Shown piece after piece: positions 46,846 through 59,800 of a DNA stretch of 64,000 nucleotides. The notes beneath the pieces were generated by a model. That model searched no databases. It was not told where the DNA came from and saw nothing but the letters and a program-made list of their open reading frames with translations. Source of the DNA: Raphanus sativus (Eukaryota; Streptophyta; Magnoliopsida; Brassicales; Brassicaceae); contig NC_079514.1 of assembly GCF_000801105.2 (NCBI RefSeq), positions 3,472,001 through 3,536,000 of the forward strand. Reading direction: 5' to 3'. The stretch's first letter is position 1, and each line of letters starts with the position of its first letter. A program made the position numbers and the translations under genes.

Positions 46846-48128
46846 TACCATTCATCGATAACATAGATAAGAAAATGACATTGACCAATACAATTCGTGC
46901 AGCATCAAAGAAAAATCTGACTAAATCAGCACTATGATAAAAGAAAAAATTAATTAGACAAAAACAAAAAAAGGAAGGATGAAAGACTGAGTTTTGATAA
47001 AATGAGTCAGTGATTTTCTTGGTAATTCCGTAAATTATTAAACTTGATTTTTTTTTTGAATAGTAAAATTTACCAACGTGAAATGTTTAAATAAACGAGT
47101 AATCACAATTAGTAACATACTACTGGTATTTTGACCTTTGAAATACTCAGTTCAAAATACGGATTCAGAATGAAAAATTTGCGATGTACTCTTTACTAAT
47201 GTTGAAAACGACATATGGGTCTGATGTTAGGTATCACAAATAACATTATTAAGTAACATATAATTAAATGAAATATGATATGTTTATATAGGGAACCGGC
47301 CAAATCTGTAATCAGCGAATTAATAGATTTGTGTAGGGAAATTAGCCCACAATCTCGACTCTAATGTCAAAAAGAAAAGTTAATTATAAAGCATATTTGT
47401 TAAACATTTACCTCTATAAATATTTAAATAATTATTTTTTTGACAAACCTATGTATATTGCATACTTCATTATTTTTGTTATGAGAGATTATATGATATA
47501 AAAACTCAAAACGTATGATTGGAGCAAACAAAATATTGAAAATGGGTCGACTTGGCTATTAGAAAACAACCTCGAACCAAATTACAAGTTGATCTAAGTT
47601 TATCCAACTCCAGTTAATTTTTATGCCTATATTGCTTTTATAATCGAAAATTTTACTCGTGGAATGAACAAGACATAATAACTGTATGGAATTGATCAAA
47701 TGGTGACAAAACAAAACAAAATATTGAAAAAAAAACACTTTTTCTAAAATTCAAACTCTTGAAACAAAATTATAGTTATATAAAAATTAAGCTCGACTCA
47801 GTCAGCTACTAGTCCGGTAATTAATGATCCGGCTATACCTAACATTAAGTCCATTTCAACGAGGTTAGCTAAATTAATCATGGCTACAAAAAAATGAACA
47901 CACCATTAGATTAGAAGCAATTCGCTTCATCACAAGAACATTTGTATTTCTTACAATTAATATTTCGCGGTTACAATTTTTCTTAGAAGAAAACAAAAAC
48001 AAATGAATCATTAAAACCAAAAATTAAATCTCAACTCAAACAAATTATAGAACACCGTAACATTAAACACATAAAAAAACAATTTTAAGATAGGATCTCA
48101 ACCAAACCTTGAATTATTTTTTTTCTCA
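46846..48128. other. Intergenic DNA and 3' side of the receptor kinase gene
   Basis: AT-rich, with no gene recognised. The right end should include the 3' untranslated region of the receptor kinase gene. Confidence 0.45.
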
Positions 48129-51100
48129 CTACCTTGCCGTTGGGCCATACGTGTTGTAATCTCCAAAAGTAAGCGAAACCGACCCGGTCGAGCTAATATA
48201 GTCACTGACGCTATATTTCCGAACCGGAGCAGTCTTCGTGTTCTTCTCTTTCTTCTCATGCAAGCTCTGCGGCTCACGTGCCAGCTCGGCTGCTAAGCAC
48301 TGTTTAAGATCAGACACGATCTGGTTCATCGTAGGTCTGTGGATTCCTCTGTCTTTAACGCAAGACATTGCGATCTCAACGAACTTCCAAGCCGAGTTCG
48401 AGGAGAAGTCGCCTTGAAGCCGTGCGTCCACGACGCCGTCTATGTCTCCGATTTCGAGGAAAGGCTCAACGTAGTGGACAACGTTCATCTTGTCTCCGTC
48501 GTCGGTTTTCATGATTGATCTCCGGCCGGTTATGATCTCAAGGAGGACGATTCCGAAGCTGTACACGTCGCTCTTCTCGTTTAGCTTAAACGTGTTGTAG
48601 TACCTGCCGAATAGATGATATGCTTAAACCGGAAATAACCGAACAGGTCTACTGATTAAACCGGTAAATAAAAAGGAAAACGTACTCTGGATCGACGTAG
48701 CCTGGAGTGCCCATGACTGCAGTCACGACGTGGCTAAGATCGTCCTCAGGGAAGACTTTAGAAAGTCCGAAATCGGCAATCTTGGATTCCAAGTTATCGT
48801 TTAATAGAATGTTTGCTGTTTTAACATCTCTGTGTACTATTGGCGGTCTGCATCCATGGTGCAAATACTCTAACCCTGCCAAGAAGAAAACAAAAAAAAA
48901 ACAAGTTTCAGAACTGAACCATACTAAAACCAGATTTGATATGGTTTCAACCTTGTGCAGAGTCTATGGCTATATGGAGTCGCTTCTCCCAGCTAAGATC
49001 CTCTGCAGCCTCGCTCGAAAGATAGTCTTGCAAGTTGCCATTGGCCATATACTCGTATATGAGAGCCATACGGCGACCATCATCGCAATATCCAACAAAC
49101 GAGGCTAAGTTCCTGTGATGTACTGTCAAAAGAAGCTCTGCCTGCAAAAACATTTCATTAAAACAATGTTTCTGGTGTTCTTTTGATTTTTGGTTACTAA
49201 TGTTTTTGGCTGTCTTTATAGTACCTCTACTTGGAACTCTTTGGAAACTTTAGATGATGATGATGACGATGATGATGAGGACCCTTTATTTTTTCCAAAT
49301 GAAGAATCATTGATCATCTTTACAGCAATCTCAGTCCCATCCTCGAGGGAGCCAAGGTAGACTATACCAAACCCTCCTTTACCGATCACTTTATCGAAGT
49401 TGTTTGTAATGCTAGAGACTTCACTGTACGTGAACCTCCTCTTCCCTGAAGGCAGGAGTGGTCCTGAATAGGCTCCTAAATCCACTAGGAAAAATTAAAA
49501 CACTAGTTTTTCTTTCAGCAACATTATTATCAACAGTGAGACTGAAGTTAAAAATGACAAACCGTCTTAAATTACCTATTTTTCTTTCCCTTCGAATAAC
49601 GCATATGATAACCAAGGCAGCAATGAGAAGGATTAGTAACGTGGATACAACTATTGGCACAACGATGCTGTTCCCATCCCGGCATGAACGTGAGTGACAA
49701 ATGTTTTGTTCATCCACACTAGAAATTAACAGAGAGGAAATTGACTAGCTTCAGAAAATGGTAAAGAGACTGCAAAAGATTCAGTGGTTTTTGACAGTAC
49801 CTGAGTGCAAGTCCACCAGACTTTGATTCTTTCCTAAGAGCTTTTGGGATAAACCCAACAAAATTATTTCCTTTCAAATTTCTGCAACACAAAATCAATT
49901 ATTATTGAATATTTGTCAATATAAACATTGAAACAAAGTCTCGGTGTGTGATCAACTCACAGGTACTTCAACTGTTTTAGATCCGCCAAAAAGTTTGGCA
50001 CAAATCCTCTTAGGTTGTTGTTAGATAAATCCCTGGGGAAAACAAAACAATGCAAAACTCTCTTAGTCTTCTTATAGGTAACGGTGGAAAGGTATGTATG
50101 GATTGTATACTTACAATGACTCAAGATATGATAGATTTCCAAATGCTAAGGCTATTGGTCCTTGTAATCCGCTTGAGCTAAGATTCCTTCAGGCAGAAAC
50201 AAACTATCCTCAGGTAAAACTTTTTTTTTTAGCGAAAAATCAAGTTTTGTTTTGCTAAAGAAGGAAAGGACTTACAAGGACTTGATATGATGGTCGTCAG
50301 AATCGTTGTAGATGCATCCAACACCTTCCCAAGGGAATAGTCTTGGAGCGCAAGGATCACCAGTCCACGCCTTTTGCACGCTATATGTTGATCTTATGCT
50401 TTCCATCGCGTAAACTTTCATTAACAGTAGAAAATTTAAGAAAAAAAAACAGTGAGTCTCAGTTGATAATAAGGTTCAGTATAATCATTGAACATACCTT
50501 CTTCAGCTGTGGTGGGAGATTCATCAAGAGACTGTGCTGTAAAGATCTCGATCGCATTAAGTATAGGTGGAAGCGTTGAATCAGAGGCCTTCTGGACGGA
50601 GATCCAGTGATCTTTACCGGTGAAAGCTCGCGAGTTAGACAGCGTCATCGAGTACTCAGGAGAAGGGTTGAAAGGTCCTGAAACAGGCGAACCGTTCCAG
50701 AAAATCTTGATTTTCCTGCTCTCGTCCCTCTTGAGACTCTCGAGCTCCGCAAAGTAGAGGTAAGCGTAGAACCTAGCGTTCGGATCGTCTGATGTCCACG
50801 ACAACTCCAACGGTTCGTCGTTGCTTCTAGGGTAAGCAGCCGTCTTGATAACTTCATCTGGTGGCTTATAACCAGACTGGAAAATATCGATGTAGCCAGT
50901 CGTCATGGTCGTGTTCCAAGAGGGTTGAGAGTATGGAGACCAGATACGATCGTACACGTCGTTTTGGTACCGTCCCGTTCCGTTTAAATATCCTGTGTCG
51001 TATCTTCGATAGAGTACTAAAGAGACGTTCCTCCCGAACTCGGTACCGTAGATCGAGCTGTTTGTTGGCCTTAGCTCCAAGGCTGATATGAAAGGAGTTC

Positions 51101-51871
51101 CTTTACCTTTGTTCACAAGGCAAACGTATACAGTATCCGTCTCCGCGAAGGTTAGTATCTCTTTGATGACGTTCTCGGAGGCGTTTCTGAACGTTACCGT
51201 GGACCAGAAGTTAACGTTTACGTAGAGATCGAACTCGGGGAGAGCTTTTTGGCCGTCGTAGTTTCCGTACATGAAGGAAGCTCTGATGAGGTAAAGGTTT
51301 CCTTTTCCGTCGGAAGGTGTTAGGGTGTAGCAGTTTCTGTTTCCTTGAGGGAAAGATCTGACGTCGGCGAGGGGGAAGGGGAGAACCGGGTTGGCCGGGT
51401 AACCGTATTCTTTGGATACGTTCGCGTTGACTCCAGAGTTGATGTAAGGTGCGTCCCATGTGTAACTGATGCCAGTATCGGTGTCTACGTAGTTTATATT
51501 AGGAGGTGATCCACAATCTATGCTGATGAAGCCTGGATGGAAGGAAGGACCATTTTTAATTCTTAATCAAGATTCCGGTTACAGGTCAACCTAGCATATA
51601 TAACTCACCCAAGTTCTATCAATAATCAGAATGCTGTTCTAGTCAAATTGCAACCCAATGATCTAAAGAAACTTCGTTTTGTAGAATGGCTAAGAGAAGA
51701 GTACAAATCACAAGCTGTAACCATCATCTTGTCTGAAGATGGCTCATTTTCAAATCAAGAGACAGAAAAGGAGGAAGATAAGACTCACGAACCTGCTTGG
51801 CCTTGGCCATGAACAACAATGGCAATGGCAGCGACGCCAAAAAGGATGAGAAAAACAGAGTGAGCTCCCAT
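48129..51871 (-). CDS. RHS16: Malectin-like LRR receptor kinase (LRR-RLK I; RHS16 type)
   Basis: Eleven exons on the minus strand: 51793-51871, 50498-51532, 50276-50414, 50115-50186, 49961-50032, 49801-49881, 49576-49718, 49225-49484, 48952-49141, 48686-48875 and 48129-48603. All phases agree and give 911 residues. Order: signal peptide (1-25), malectin-like domain (about 29-370, with [20 protein letters not shown] and NVSKEYGYP), a GDPC cleavage-type motif (AWTGDPCAP), about three LRRs with 72-bp exons, a transmembrane helix ([20 protein letters not shown]) near residue 515, and a kinase with [29 protein letters not shown] (RD type), ADFGLSK and [11 protein letters not shown]. Catalytic Lys, HRD and DFG are present. 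A run of ten serines lies between the catalytic Lys and helix C. It should be a plasma-membrane receptor. By order and type it matches Arabidopsis At4g29180 (ROOT HAIR SPECIFIC 16); other clade members are possible. Confidence 0.92.
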
Positions 51872-52105
51872 GTTCTTCTCCGATTTGTAGAAAGATCAGT
51901 TCATCATCGTTAGATAAAAAACATAACTAAGAATACCCCAAAGTACAAAAAGTCTACGCACTGTTTTCTTTTGTGTATACTATGAAGTGCTGCTCACGTC
52001 TCAAAAAACAAAAGCGGCCGAGGCATAACATAACGTTGTAATACAGCTGTCAACAAATTTACAAGGGAAGTCAACAACCACCCATGATATATTATATTAA
52101 CTCCA
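51872..52105. promoter_or_regulatory. Upstream region of the receptor kinase gene
   Basis: The 5' leader and proximal promoter of the receptor kinase gene on the minus strand, cut short by the assembly gap. No clear TATA box is seen. Confidence 0.4.
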
Positions 52106-52205
52106 NNNNNNNNNNNNNNNNNNNNNNNNNNNNNNNNNNNNNNNNNNNNNNNNNNNNNNNNNNNNNNNNNNNNNNNNNNNNNNNNNNNNNNNNNNNNNNN
52201 NNNNN
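52106..52205. other. Assembly gap (100 N)
   Basis: Exactly 100 Ns, the conventional placeholder for a gap of unknown length. Distances across it are not reliable. Confidence 0.98.
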
Positions 52206-53036
52206 TTTTTTTTTGTATTTATATTTGTGTATAAATTCTGAACAGAATGTATTTTATAAAATAATAATAATTTAAAAGTTGATCTGATCGGCATACCCTC
52301 GTTTCTCCGTAATCATATATCCGTATGCACGTTTCTTTGTAACATTTTCTGTATTTTTATTATATGTTAAAGAAATTTAATTTATATATTTGTGTATAAT
52401 ATTTTTTCTTATAAAATTATTATTAAGAGGCTTTTGTATTGACTTTTTAAAAAATTATTAGTAACATGTTTTGAAAATTATTAAATATTTGCTTTCAAAT
52501 AGGGGATTATATTTAGTTGAAAATATTTAAGGTAACAAAGATACATTCACAGTTATGTTAAGTTTTAACCAGCGTTTTCAAATCCAATCTGAATCTGCAG
52601 TCGAACCGCTAAATTTGGTGATCCAATATGTAATTTGATATGGGTTTACGAAATAATTATTATTTGTATACATATTATAATATTTAATTATTTATTTGAA
52701 TTCATTTTGATATGTTTAATATTTCGTGACCATATTATAATAACTGATCATTTTTCAATTTACTTAAATCATATATGTTAATCTCAATTTTAGATTCTGA
52801 TCGTCGTAAAAATAAGAAAACATAAAAACAAATAAGTGTTGTATCAAATGTTTGTTAGGTTAATCATAAAGCTAAATATATCAAACGAAAGAACTAAATA
52901 TAATGGATAGAAGAATGGTTGTAATCTGGGAAAAATAAATATTATGGTCTCAATCGATGAGAGACCTATAATGTATTACAATAGTTTAATTTGTTAAGCT
53001 ACATATATTAGATTTTCATAGTTGGCAAAAATCACA
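52206..53036. other. AT-rich intergenic DNA
   Basis: Nothing recognised. The open frames that cross the gap are artefacts. Confidence 0.5.
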
Positions 53037-53128
53037 TTAGCTCAAATGATAATAGAGTTGTTTAAGGTTGGTGGACACCCAAGTTCGAAATCCACCAGTG
53101 AGATGCATTTTACGTCTGTTTTTTTTTC
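53037..53128 (+). repeat. Probable tRNA-derived SINE fragment
   Basis: TAGCTCAAATG at 53038-53048 fits the pol III A box (TRGYNNARNNG) and GTTCGAAATCC at 53083-53093 is close to a B box, at normal spacing. A T-rich tail follows. It does not fold as a complete tRNA and carries the head typical of Brassicaceae SINEs. No target duplication was confirmed. Confidence 0.45.
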
Positions 53129-56100
53129 AAATTTTTATGAGGGTCAAAACCGTATTTTACCCTTTGTCTCCTTCCTTTTAACCTAGTGTTTCTCTGAAAC
53201 TCAAGTCGACGGCTTCCTGGTTTCTCATTGATTTCACTCATTTTCATCATATTTTACTCAATTCTATATTTTTTAAATAGATTCAACTAAAATAAATTGA
53301 TTTTTAACATAGATTCAATCAAATTCGAGTTTATTAAAGTTTCCGACCGATTAAAATCACTTCGCCACGGTGGTTGTGGCCGTCGCACCTATACTCGCCG
53401 GCCAGGCAGCCAATTAAACACTTGTAATTGCAACTTCTATATAGGTTTGAAAATTAAAACTGGGTTTCTATAACTTTTCTCATAGTCGCAGTAAAATGTT
53501 GTATTTGTAGCTTCGATGAAGGTTTGGAGATTAAAACTGGGTTTCTGCAATGACAATGTAAATCAACAATCCAATGGTTTCTCTAGGTAGAAAGCTAACT
53601 GCTTATATTATTGAAATATTGAAGGTAGTTAGAGTCGTGATATATTTAGATGCAGTTAGAAAATGGATGTATGATTTATTTTTTAAATAGATAACATAAC
53701 AAAATATTGTTGGATCCAACTAATATCAGTTGGTCATACAGGAAAATTAATAGAATAGATATAACTTAAACATGTGATATATATCAAACCCGAATTTTAA
53801 GTTTCAAAGATACACTTCTTCCGTATTACTTTTCACAGGCTCGGCTCTACTAAAACTAGGTTAGTTCATTCTAGACCGCACGACAACAATAATACATGTG
53901 TATATGCTGATGTAACCTGCTTAAAAAGATTATCGATGTAAATATGTTAGACATTCGATGATGCTTTATACAATCATATATACCAAAATAATATCAAATA
54001 TAGAAAACCAGATTACATATTAGATTTACAACATGAAACCACCCAAGTCAATCTCTTTGCAATGTTTGCTATAGTTTATACAATGTCAAGTTGTTTTTAT
54101 TCATCATCAATTTGATAGTTTCAACTCTTTTATTCATTTCAAATGTAGTGGATTACTACGATAGTCAATACCTACCTCTTTATAAATGTATAGTTTATAC
54201 ATTGTTTTGATACACTTGGTAGATACCCAGAATTGCCCACAGATTTCAACGTCTACTTAAATGCAAATACAGAAACTTTCCGTATTTGTATCATTTAGGT
54301 AAGATTTTTATTTTAACATCAATGATTTTAGGTAAGATCTCTAAAAGATATTATATTTTTATAAGAGAATCATGTTGGAACAAGTCGTACAAATTGATCA
54401 ATTTCTACAAAAATAATAATAATTTTATGGAATCACATGTACATGATAAAAGGGACAGAGCAAGAACAGGTGGATAAGTGTTGGGATGTCACTTATCATC
54501 TTCTTGCTGGTGGATAAGCCAAAAAAACTCTCCTTCAGTCTTCTCCTATCTCTTTCTTCAGATTCGGGACGTGCGTACAGTGCCATATCTTATCACATAT
54601 CGAATTCACATACATAAATTCTCGATTATATATGTGACATAATTGTAGCAACAATAGAAAAATTTTCACGCATAGGTTTTCAGTTTTCATTATTCTACTT
54701 TCATATATTAGACATGAATGTATGAATTCAGTTTTATAATATTGACTAGTGTTTCTTTTTCTTTATTTTTCTATTGTCTCATAGGTTTTTAATTTCTATC
54801 ACATTGATAAAAACTGTAAAATTTGATAGATGTGTTGGGAGTAGATAAAAGGTTTGATATTCAAACCTAAAGTCACTGTCGCTTGATACTCTCATGTCTT
54901 TTCTGTGCCCGAAAAGCCAAGCTTACACAGTCTCTCCTGAGTCCCTGACTCCCTCTCGCTCTATTATTGTTTTTCTTACTTGACGTGGCCCGTTGATATA
55001 TGTTTCGATGTTATTTCGAGTAAAGAAAAAATGCTTCGAAATTATAAAGTGTTATGCTTTTGTTTCACGTACAATTACCTTAAAAATCGCAATCAACTTT
55101 CGCCAAATGACAAAATCACAACCACTAATCACACGACCACTTTATGTCTTTCGATCAACTCAGACGGACAATTCGTAATTTGTGTTACGATTCTTATGGT
55201 CCAAATGATTTACAAAGGTTGGATGATAAATTGATAATTAATAAAATGAAAATTATTGCTTAGTACTTTTCAAAAAAAAAAAAAATTATTGCTTAGTGAG
55301 TTTTCTTTTCCATTCCAAAAGCAAAAAGCTTAACCAAACTAGAGAAACAAATACCTAAACACTTGGAATTTGCATTGCAATATTAAACAACAGCGATTCA
55401 CCTCACTGATTTGACCGTCTGCGTTAGACTTCCAATTTAAAATCAATTGGCAATAAATAAAATAATCCATATCTATTTGTATTATTCAAGTCTCGTATAT
55501 TTATAATGTGGAATCTTCTCCGATAGCCGTTGCGATGCTGCTCCGTTTCCAGTCTAAGAGTTTCTTATTTTTTCATTCTTAATAATCTCCTGACTATGAC
55601 TTGACAAAATGTTTCAATCCTTTTGTGCAATCTTTTGTCTTCTTTTTGTGGGTGCATATGCCGGAATCTCTCTTCCATGCACCGATTTTTCAGAGGATTC
55701 GAAGGTATATACTCGTACTAAGACTATTGGGCCTATAGGCTGATGGCTCATCTCTTGCCCAATAAGTATCCATCTTATGACCTCTGATATTTCTTTTTCC
55801 AAATGCTATTACACATTTATGAGGGGATAGGACCTATGCTCCCACGAAATATCTCCGGCCCGTTAGAAGAAAAAAGCTCACCGATCATACCAACCCTTCC
55901 AAAAGAGTATGACAACTCGCAATGGGACAACACAAAAAAATAGCATAGGAACTTTAGATCCATTGTACTTGCGCATCATTTAAACGAAATCTCTGAGTCT
56001 CTCTCTTTCATTCATGTTGATGATCCGAAACCGTTTCCCTTCAACATGTTCTCTTAATTATTGAAATCTAAAATAGTCACAATATCTTATGTTTTGCAAT

Positions 56101-56555
56101 AGTATTGAAATTCAATTAGCAATTAATATCATCAATACATATCAAGAGCAGAAAGGGTGAATATATTCCCTGTATAATATGCCATATATAAGCTGGTGTA
56201 CCAACATATAAAAGTGACTATAGTCTCGCTTAGGGATCACTCAAACGGTAGACTCAGACTCTTCAGATCCATGGTCTTACAAAGATTAGTACTTGTGAGA
56301 GGACGTAAAAGAAGAGTTATGTGCAAGTCTTTTATAAGTATATATAATAAGCATATGTGAGTAAGAAGTCACATTCAAGAGCAAGTGTAGTGTGATTTCC
56401 GAGAAATTTCCTCCACATGCCTAGATAGTACTACATGCCAGTTAATTCCAATTCCATCATTATTGATCTGAATATGATCGCGAAACATTATTTGACTAGC
56501 TAGTAGCTAGTTTCCTCTCTTTTATAATTTAATAAAATAATGTTTCGACCATATA
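53129..56555. other. Repeat-rich intergenic DNA before the copia element
   Basis: A GC-richer patch at about 53340-53410 and a direct duplication (AAAACTGGGTTTCT at about 53456 and 53537) are visible but not identified. A 62-codon minus-strand frame at 55614-55802 has no domain I recognise. No gene is called in 3.4 kb. Confidence 0.4.
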
Positions 56556-56560
56556 ACACC

Positions 56561-56805
56561 TGTTGCATCTGTGTGTCTTAAATCTTTGATGTACCAGTAA
56601 AATGCCCAGCACTCGTGGATCGGACGTAGGAAAGTTACTATTTCTATTGGGAAAAGAAAATCGGGTTTTTGAGGCTGTATAAATATGGGTCTAAGGGTTT
56701 GTAAATTATGAACACATCATTAATAAGAAACCCTAAACGGGTGTTTGCCTCAATACGTTTTCTTCTCTTTTTTTCTTCTAACCTAAACGACGGCTGTTCA
56801 CAACA
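56561..56805 (+). repeat. 5' LTR of the copia element
   Basis: TGTTGCATCTG to GTTCACAACA. It contains a TATAAATATGGG promoter motif near 56680. Relative to the 3' LTR it lacks about 79 bp after GGACGTAG, where the two flanks share a TAG microhomology. Confidence 0.92.
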
Positions 56806-56807
56806 AG

Positions 56808-56819
56808 TGGTATCAGAGC
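56808..56819 (+). other. Primer-binding site (tRNA-iMet)
   Basis: TGGTATCAGAGC, two bases after the 5' LTR, the standard plant copia primer-binding site. Confidence 0.92.
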
Positions 56820-56841
56820 TTTAGGTTGCGAACCCTAAAGG

Positions 56842-59800
56842 ATGACCGGAGGAAGTTCTCTTAAGTTCGATGTTCCAAGATTCGATGGGAAGGGAAATTT
56901 CGGTCTGTTGCAACGGCGTATTAAGGACTTGTTTACGCAGCAAGGGATGAAGAAGTCTCTGTTGGAGACGAAACCGGAAGCGATGGATCAGGATGATTGG
57001 GAAGAGATGCAGGATAAGGCCGTCTCAACGATTCGACTCTGTTTGTCGGATGACATAACACATCAGGTGATGGACCTCACAACTTGTAAGGAGATGTGGG
57101 ATAAGTTGGAAAAGATGTATATGTCAAAATCGTTATCTAGCAAACTATACCTCAAGCAGAGGTTGTTCGGTTTGAAGATGTCTGAGAGCGGGGATCTGGT
57201 TGCACACGTCAACAACTTCAATCAAATCATCGGGGATCTGGTTCGTGTGGATGTGAAGATTGAGGACGAAGATCAAGCCATGATCTTGCTGTGTTCTCTG
57301 CCTCCTCAATATGAGACGTTGTTAACAGCTCTAACAGTCGATAAAACGACCATAAAGCTGGAGACAGTTTCTGCAGCACTACTCTCTTACCATGAGAGAA
57401 GGCAGAATACAGGCGTGGGTGACAACTCTCAAGGTGACGGGCTGTATGCCAGTCAGGATAGAGGAAGACAGCGGGGGAAGCAGCAGGATGATACTAGCAA
57501 GAAAAGGTCAAAGTCAAAGTTCGGGAAGAAAGTAGTCTGCTATAGGTGTGGCAAGCCTGGCCACTATAGGAGAGACTGTCCGGACAAATGGCAAAATTCG
57601 AAGGAGACATCGAACTCTGCAAACATGGTTCAGAAGGTGGAAGACTCGGAAGGATCAGCTGATTCGGATATGCTTGCTGTTACGTCAGGTGATCACTCGG
57701 ATACCTGGATAATGGATACGGGCGCTTCATTCCACATGACCCCTAATAGGGAGTGGTTTGAAACGTACAAGGCTGGAAACATGGGCTTTGTTCGACTTGC
57801 GGATGACAAGGCGTGTGGTGTTGTGGGCATTGGACAAGTCAAGTTTCGGATGTATGATGGGACTATCAGGACATTAACTGATGTCAGACACATACCAGTC
57901 ATGAAGAAGAATCTGATATCTCTGGGGTTGCTACATAGAAACGGCTTCAAGTACAAATCAGATGATGATGAAGTATTGAAGGTTTTCAAAGGTTCTATGA
58001 TGGTGATGAAGGGACAGATGACAGCTGGAAGCGTATATCGGTTGATAGGGAACGTGGTTGTAGGTGGTGCTGCAGCTGCAGTTTCTGAGTCGGAGTGTAC
58101 AACCTTGTGGCATATGCGTATGGGCCACATTGGGGAACACGGTTTGAAAGAGCTCTTGAGAAGGGGTCTTCTGGACGGGTTGAAGGATTGCAAGATGGAG
58201 TTTTGCAAGTTCTGTGTGATGGAAAAACAATCCAAGGTATCTTTTAAGATGGGCCAACACACGACAAAAGGTCTTATTGACTATGCCCATTCTGATGTGT
58301 GGGGGCCAACTCGGGTGCAATCTATGGGAGGATCAAGATACTTCGTTTTATTCATCGATGACTTCTCTAAGAAGGTTTGGGTGTACTTCATGAAGCAGAA
58401 ATCTGAGGTGTTCGAAAACTTCAAGGTTTGGAAAGCTGAAGTAGAAAATCAGACGGAGAGAAAGGTGAAGTACTTGAGATCGGATAATGGCACAGAGTAT
58501 ACTGACGGGAAGTTCCAGAAGTTTTGTGCGTAGCATGGCATTCAGAGGCACTTTACAGTGCGTAAAACACCTCAGCAAAACGGTGTCGTTGAAAGAATGA
58601 ACTGTTCGATTGCAGAGAAAGCAAGGTGTTTGAGGTTGAATGCAGGGTTAGCAAAGCAGTTCTGGGCGGAAGCAGTAAACATGGCAGTCTATCTCATCAA
58701 TAGATCGCCAAGAAGCTCCTTAAAAGGGAAGGTCGCAGAAGAGGTGTGGACTGAGGTAGATATTGATCTATCAAACTTGAGGATATTTGGATGTCCAGCT
58801 TACATGCTAGTTGCGGGAGATGAAAGATCAAAGCTGGATTCGATATCCAAGAAGTGCATTTTTCTAGGCTTTGAGAAAGTGTTAAAGGATTCAAGTTATG
58901 GGATCCTGAGGCAAGGAAAAGGGTGTTTAGTCGAGATGTGGTCTTTGACGAGCAGTATATGGTGCAGCAGGCGATATCAGACCGAGTGCCTTGACCATTG
59001 AGACTATCACGGATTCTGAAGTTACTCAGGAGGAGTCTGGTGCAGATAAACCAGATAAAGTTAGTGATGAGCGGTCTGTGGAAGTGGCACAAAAAGAGGT
59101 TCAACGTGGAACAGAGGAGAGTTTGGTTTCTAGAAGACCAAAACGTGCAATAAAGGCTCCAGTCAGGTTCGGGTTTGAAGACATGGTCAACTATGCTCTT
59201 ATGGTCGAGATGGATGATCCTACCACCTATCATGAAGCTATTAATAGTGATGAGAGGGATGAATGGATTGGTTCTATGACAGAAGAAGCAGTAAGTCTGG
59301 ATAAGAATGAGACTTGGGATCTTGTGGAGTTACCTGAAGGGAAGAGAGCAATTGGCTGCAAGTGGATCTACAAGAAGAAGGAAGGAATGTCTGTGAAAGA
59401 ACCTAAGAAGTTCAAGTCCAGAGTAGTAGCAAAAGGGTACTCGCAGAAGAAAGGAATAGACTACAACGAGATATTCTCGCCGGTAGTACGACACACTTCC
59501 ATACGAGCTGTGTTGGGTTTGGTAGCTGTTTGGGTTCTGCATCTTGAGCAGATGGACGTGAAAACGGTCTTCCTTCATGGAGAGTTGGAGGAGAAAATAT
59601 ATATGGAGCAACCTGAAGGTTTGGTTAAGCCTGGAGAAGAGCATCTGGTGTGTAGATTGAAGAAGTCTTTATACGGTTTGAAGCAGGCTCCAAGGCAGTG
59701 GTACAAACGGTTTGATTCATATATGATGAAAATAGGCTATCAAAGGTGCGAGTACGATTGCTGTGTGTATGTCAAGTCCCTTGACCATTCTCCCATATTC

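Noticed and set aside
52084..52294. Frames on both strands crossing the N gap
   Set aside because: They contain about 34 undefined residues and are artefacts of the gap.
53037..53128. A functional tRNA gene
   Set aside because: Boxes A and B are present but the sequence does not give a proper cloverleaf or acceptor stem, so a SINE fragment is preferred.
55614..55802. 62-codon minus-strand frame with non-random looking sequence
   Set aside because: No domain, splice context or neighbouring exon was recognised; a search would be needed before calling it.
57693..58578. Minus-strand frames of 76-189 codons within the copia element
   Set aside because: They are antisense shadows of gag-pol.
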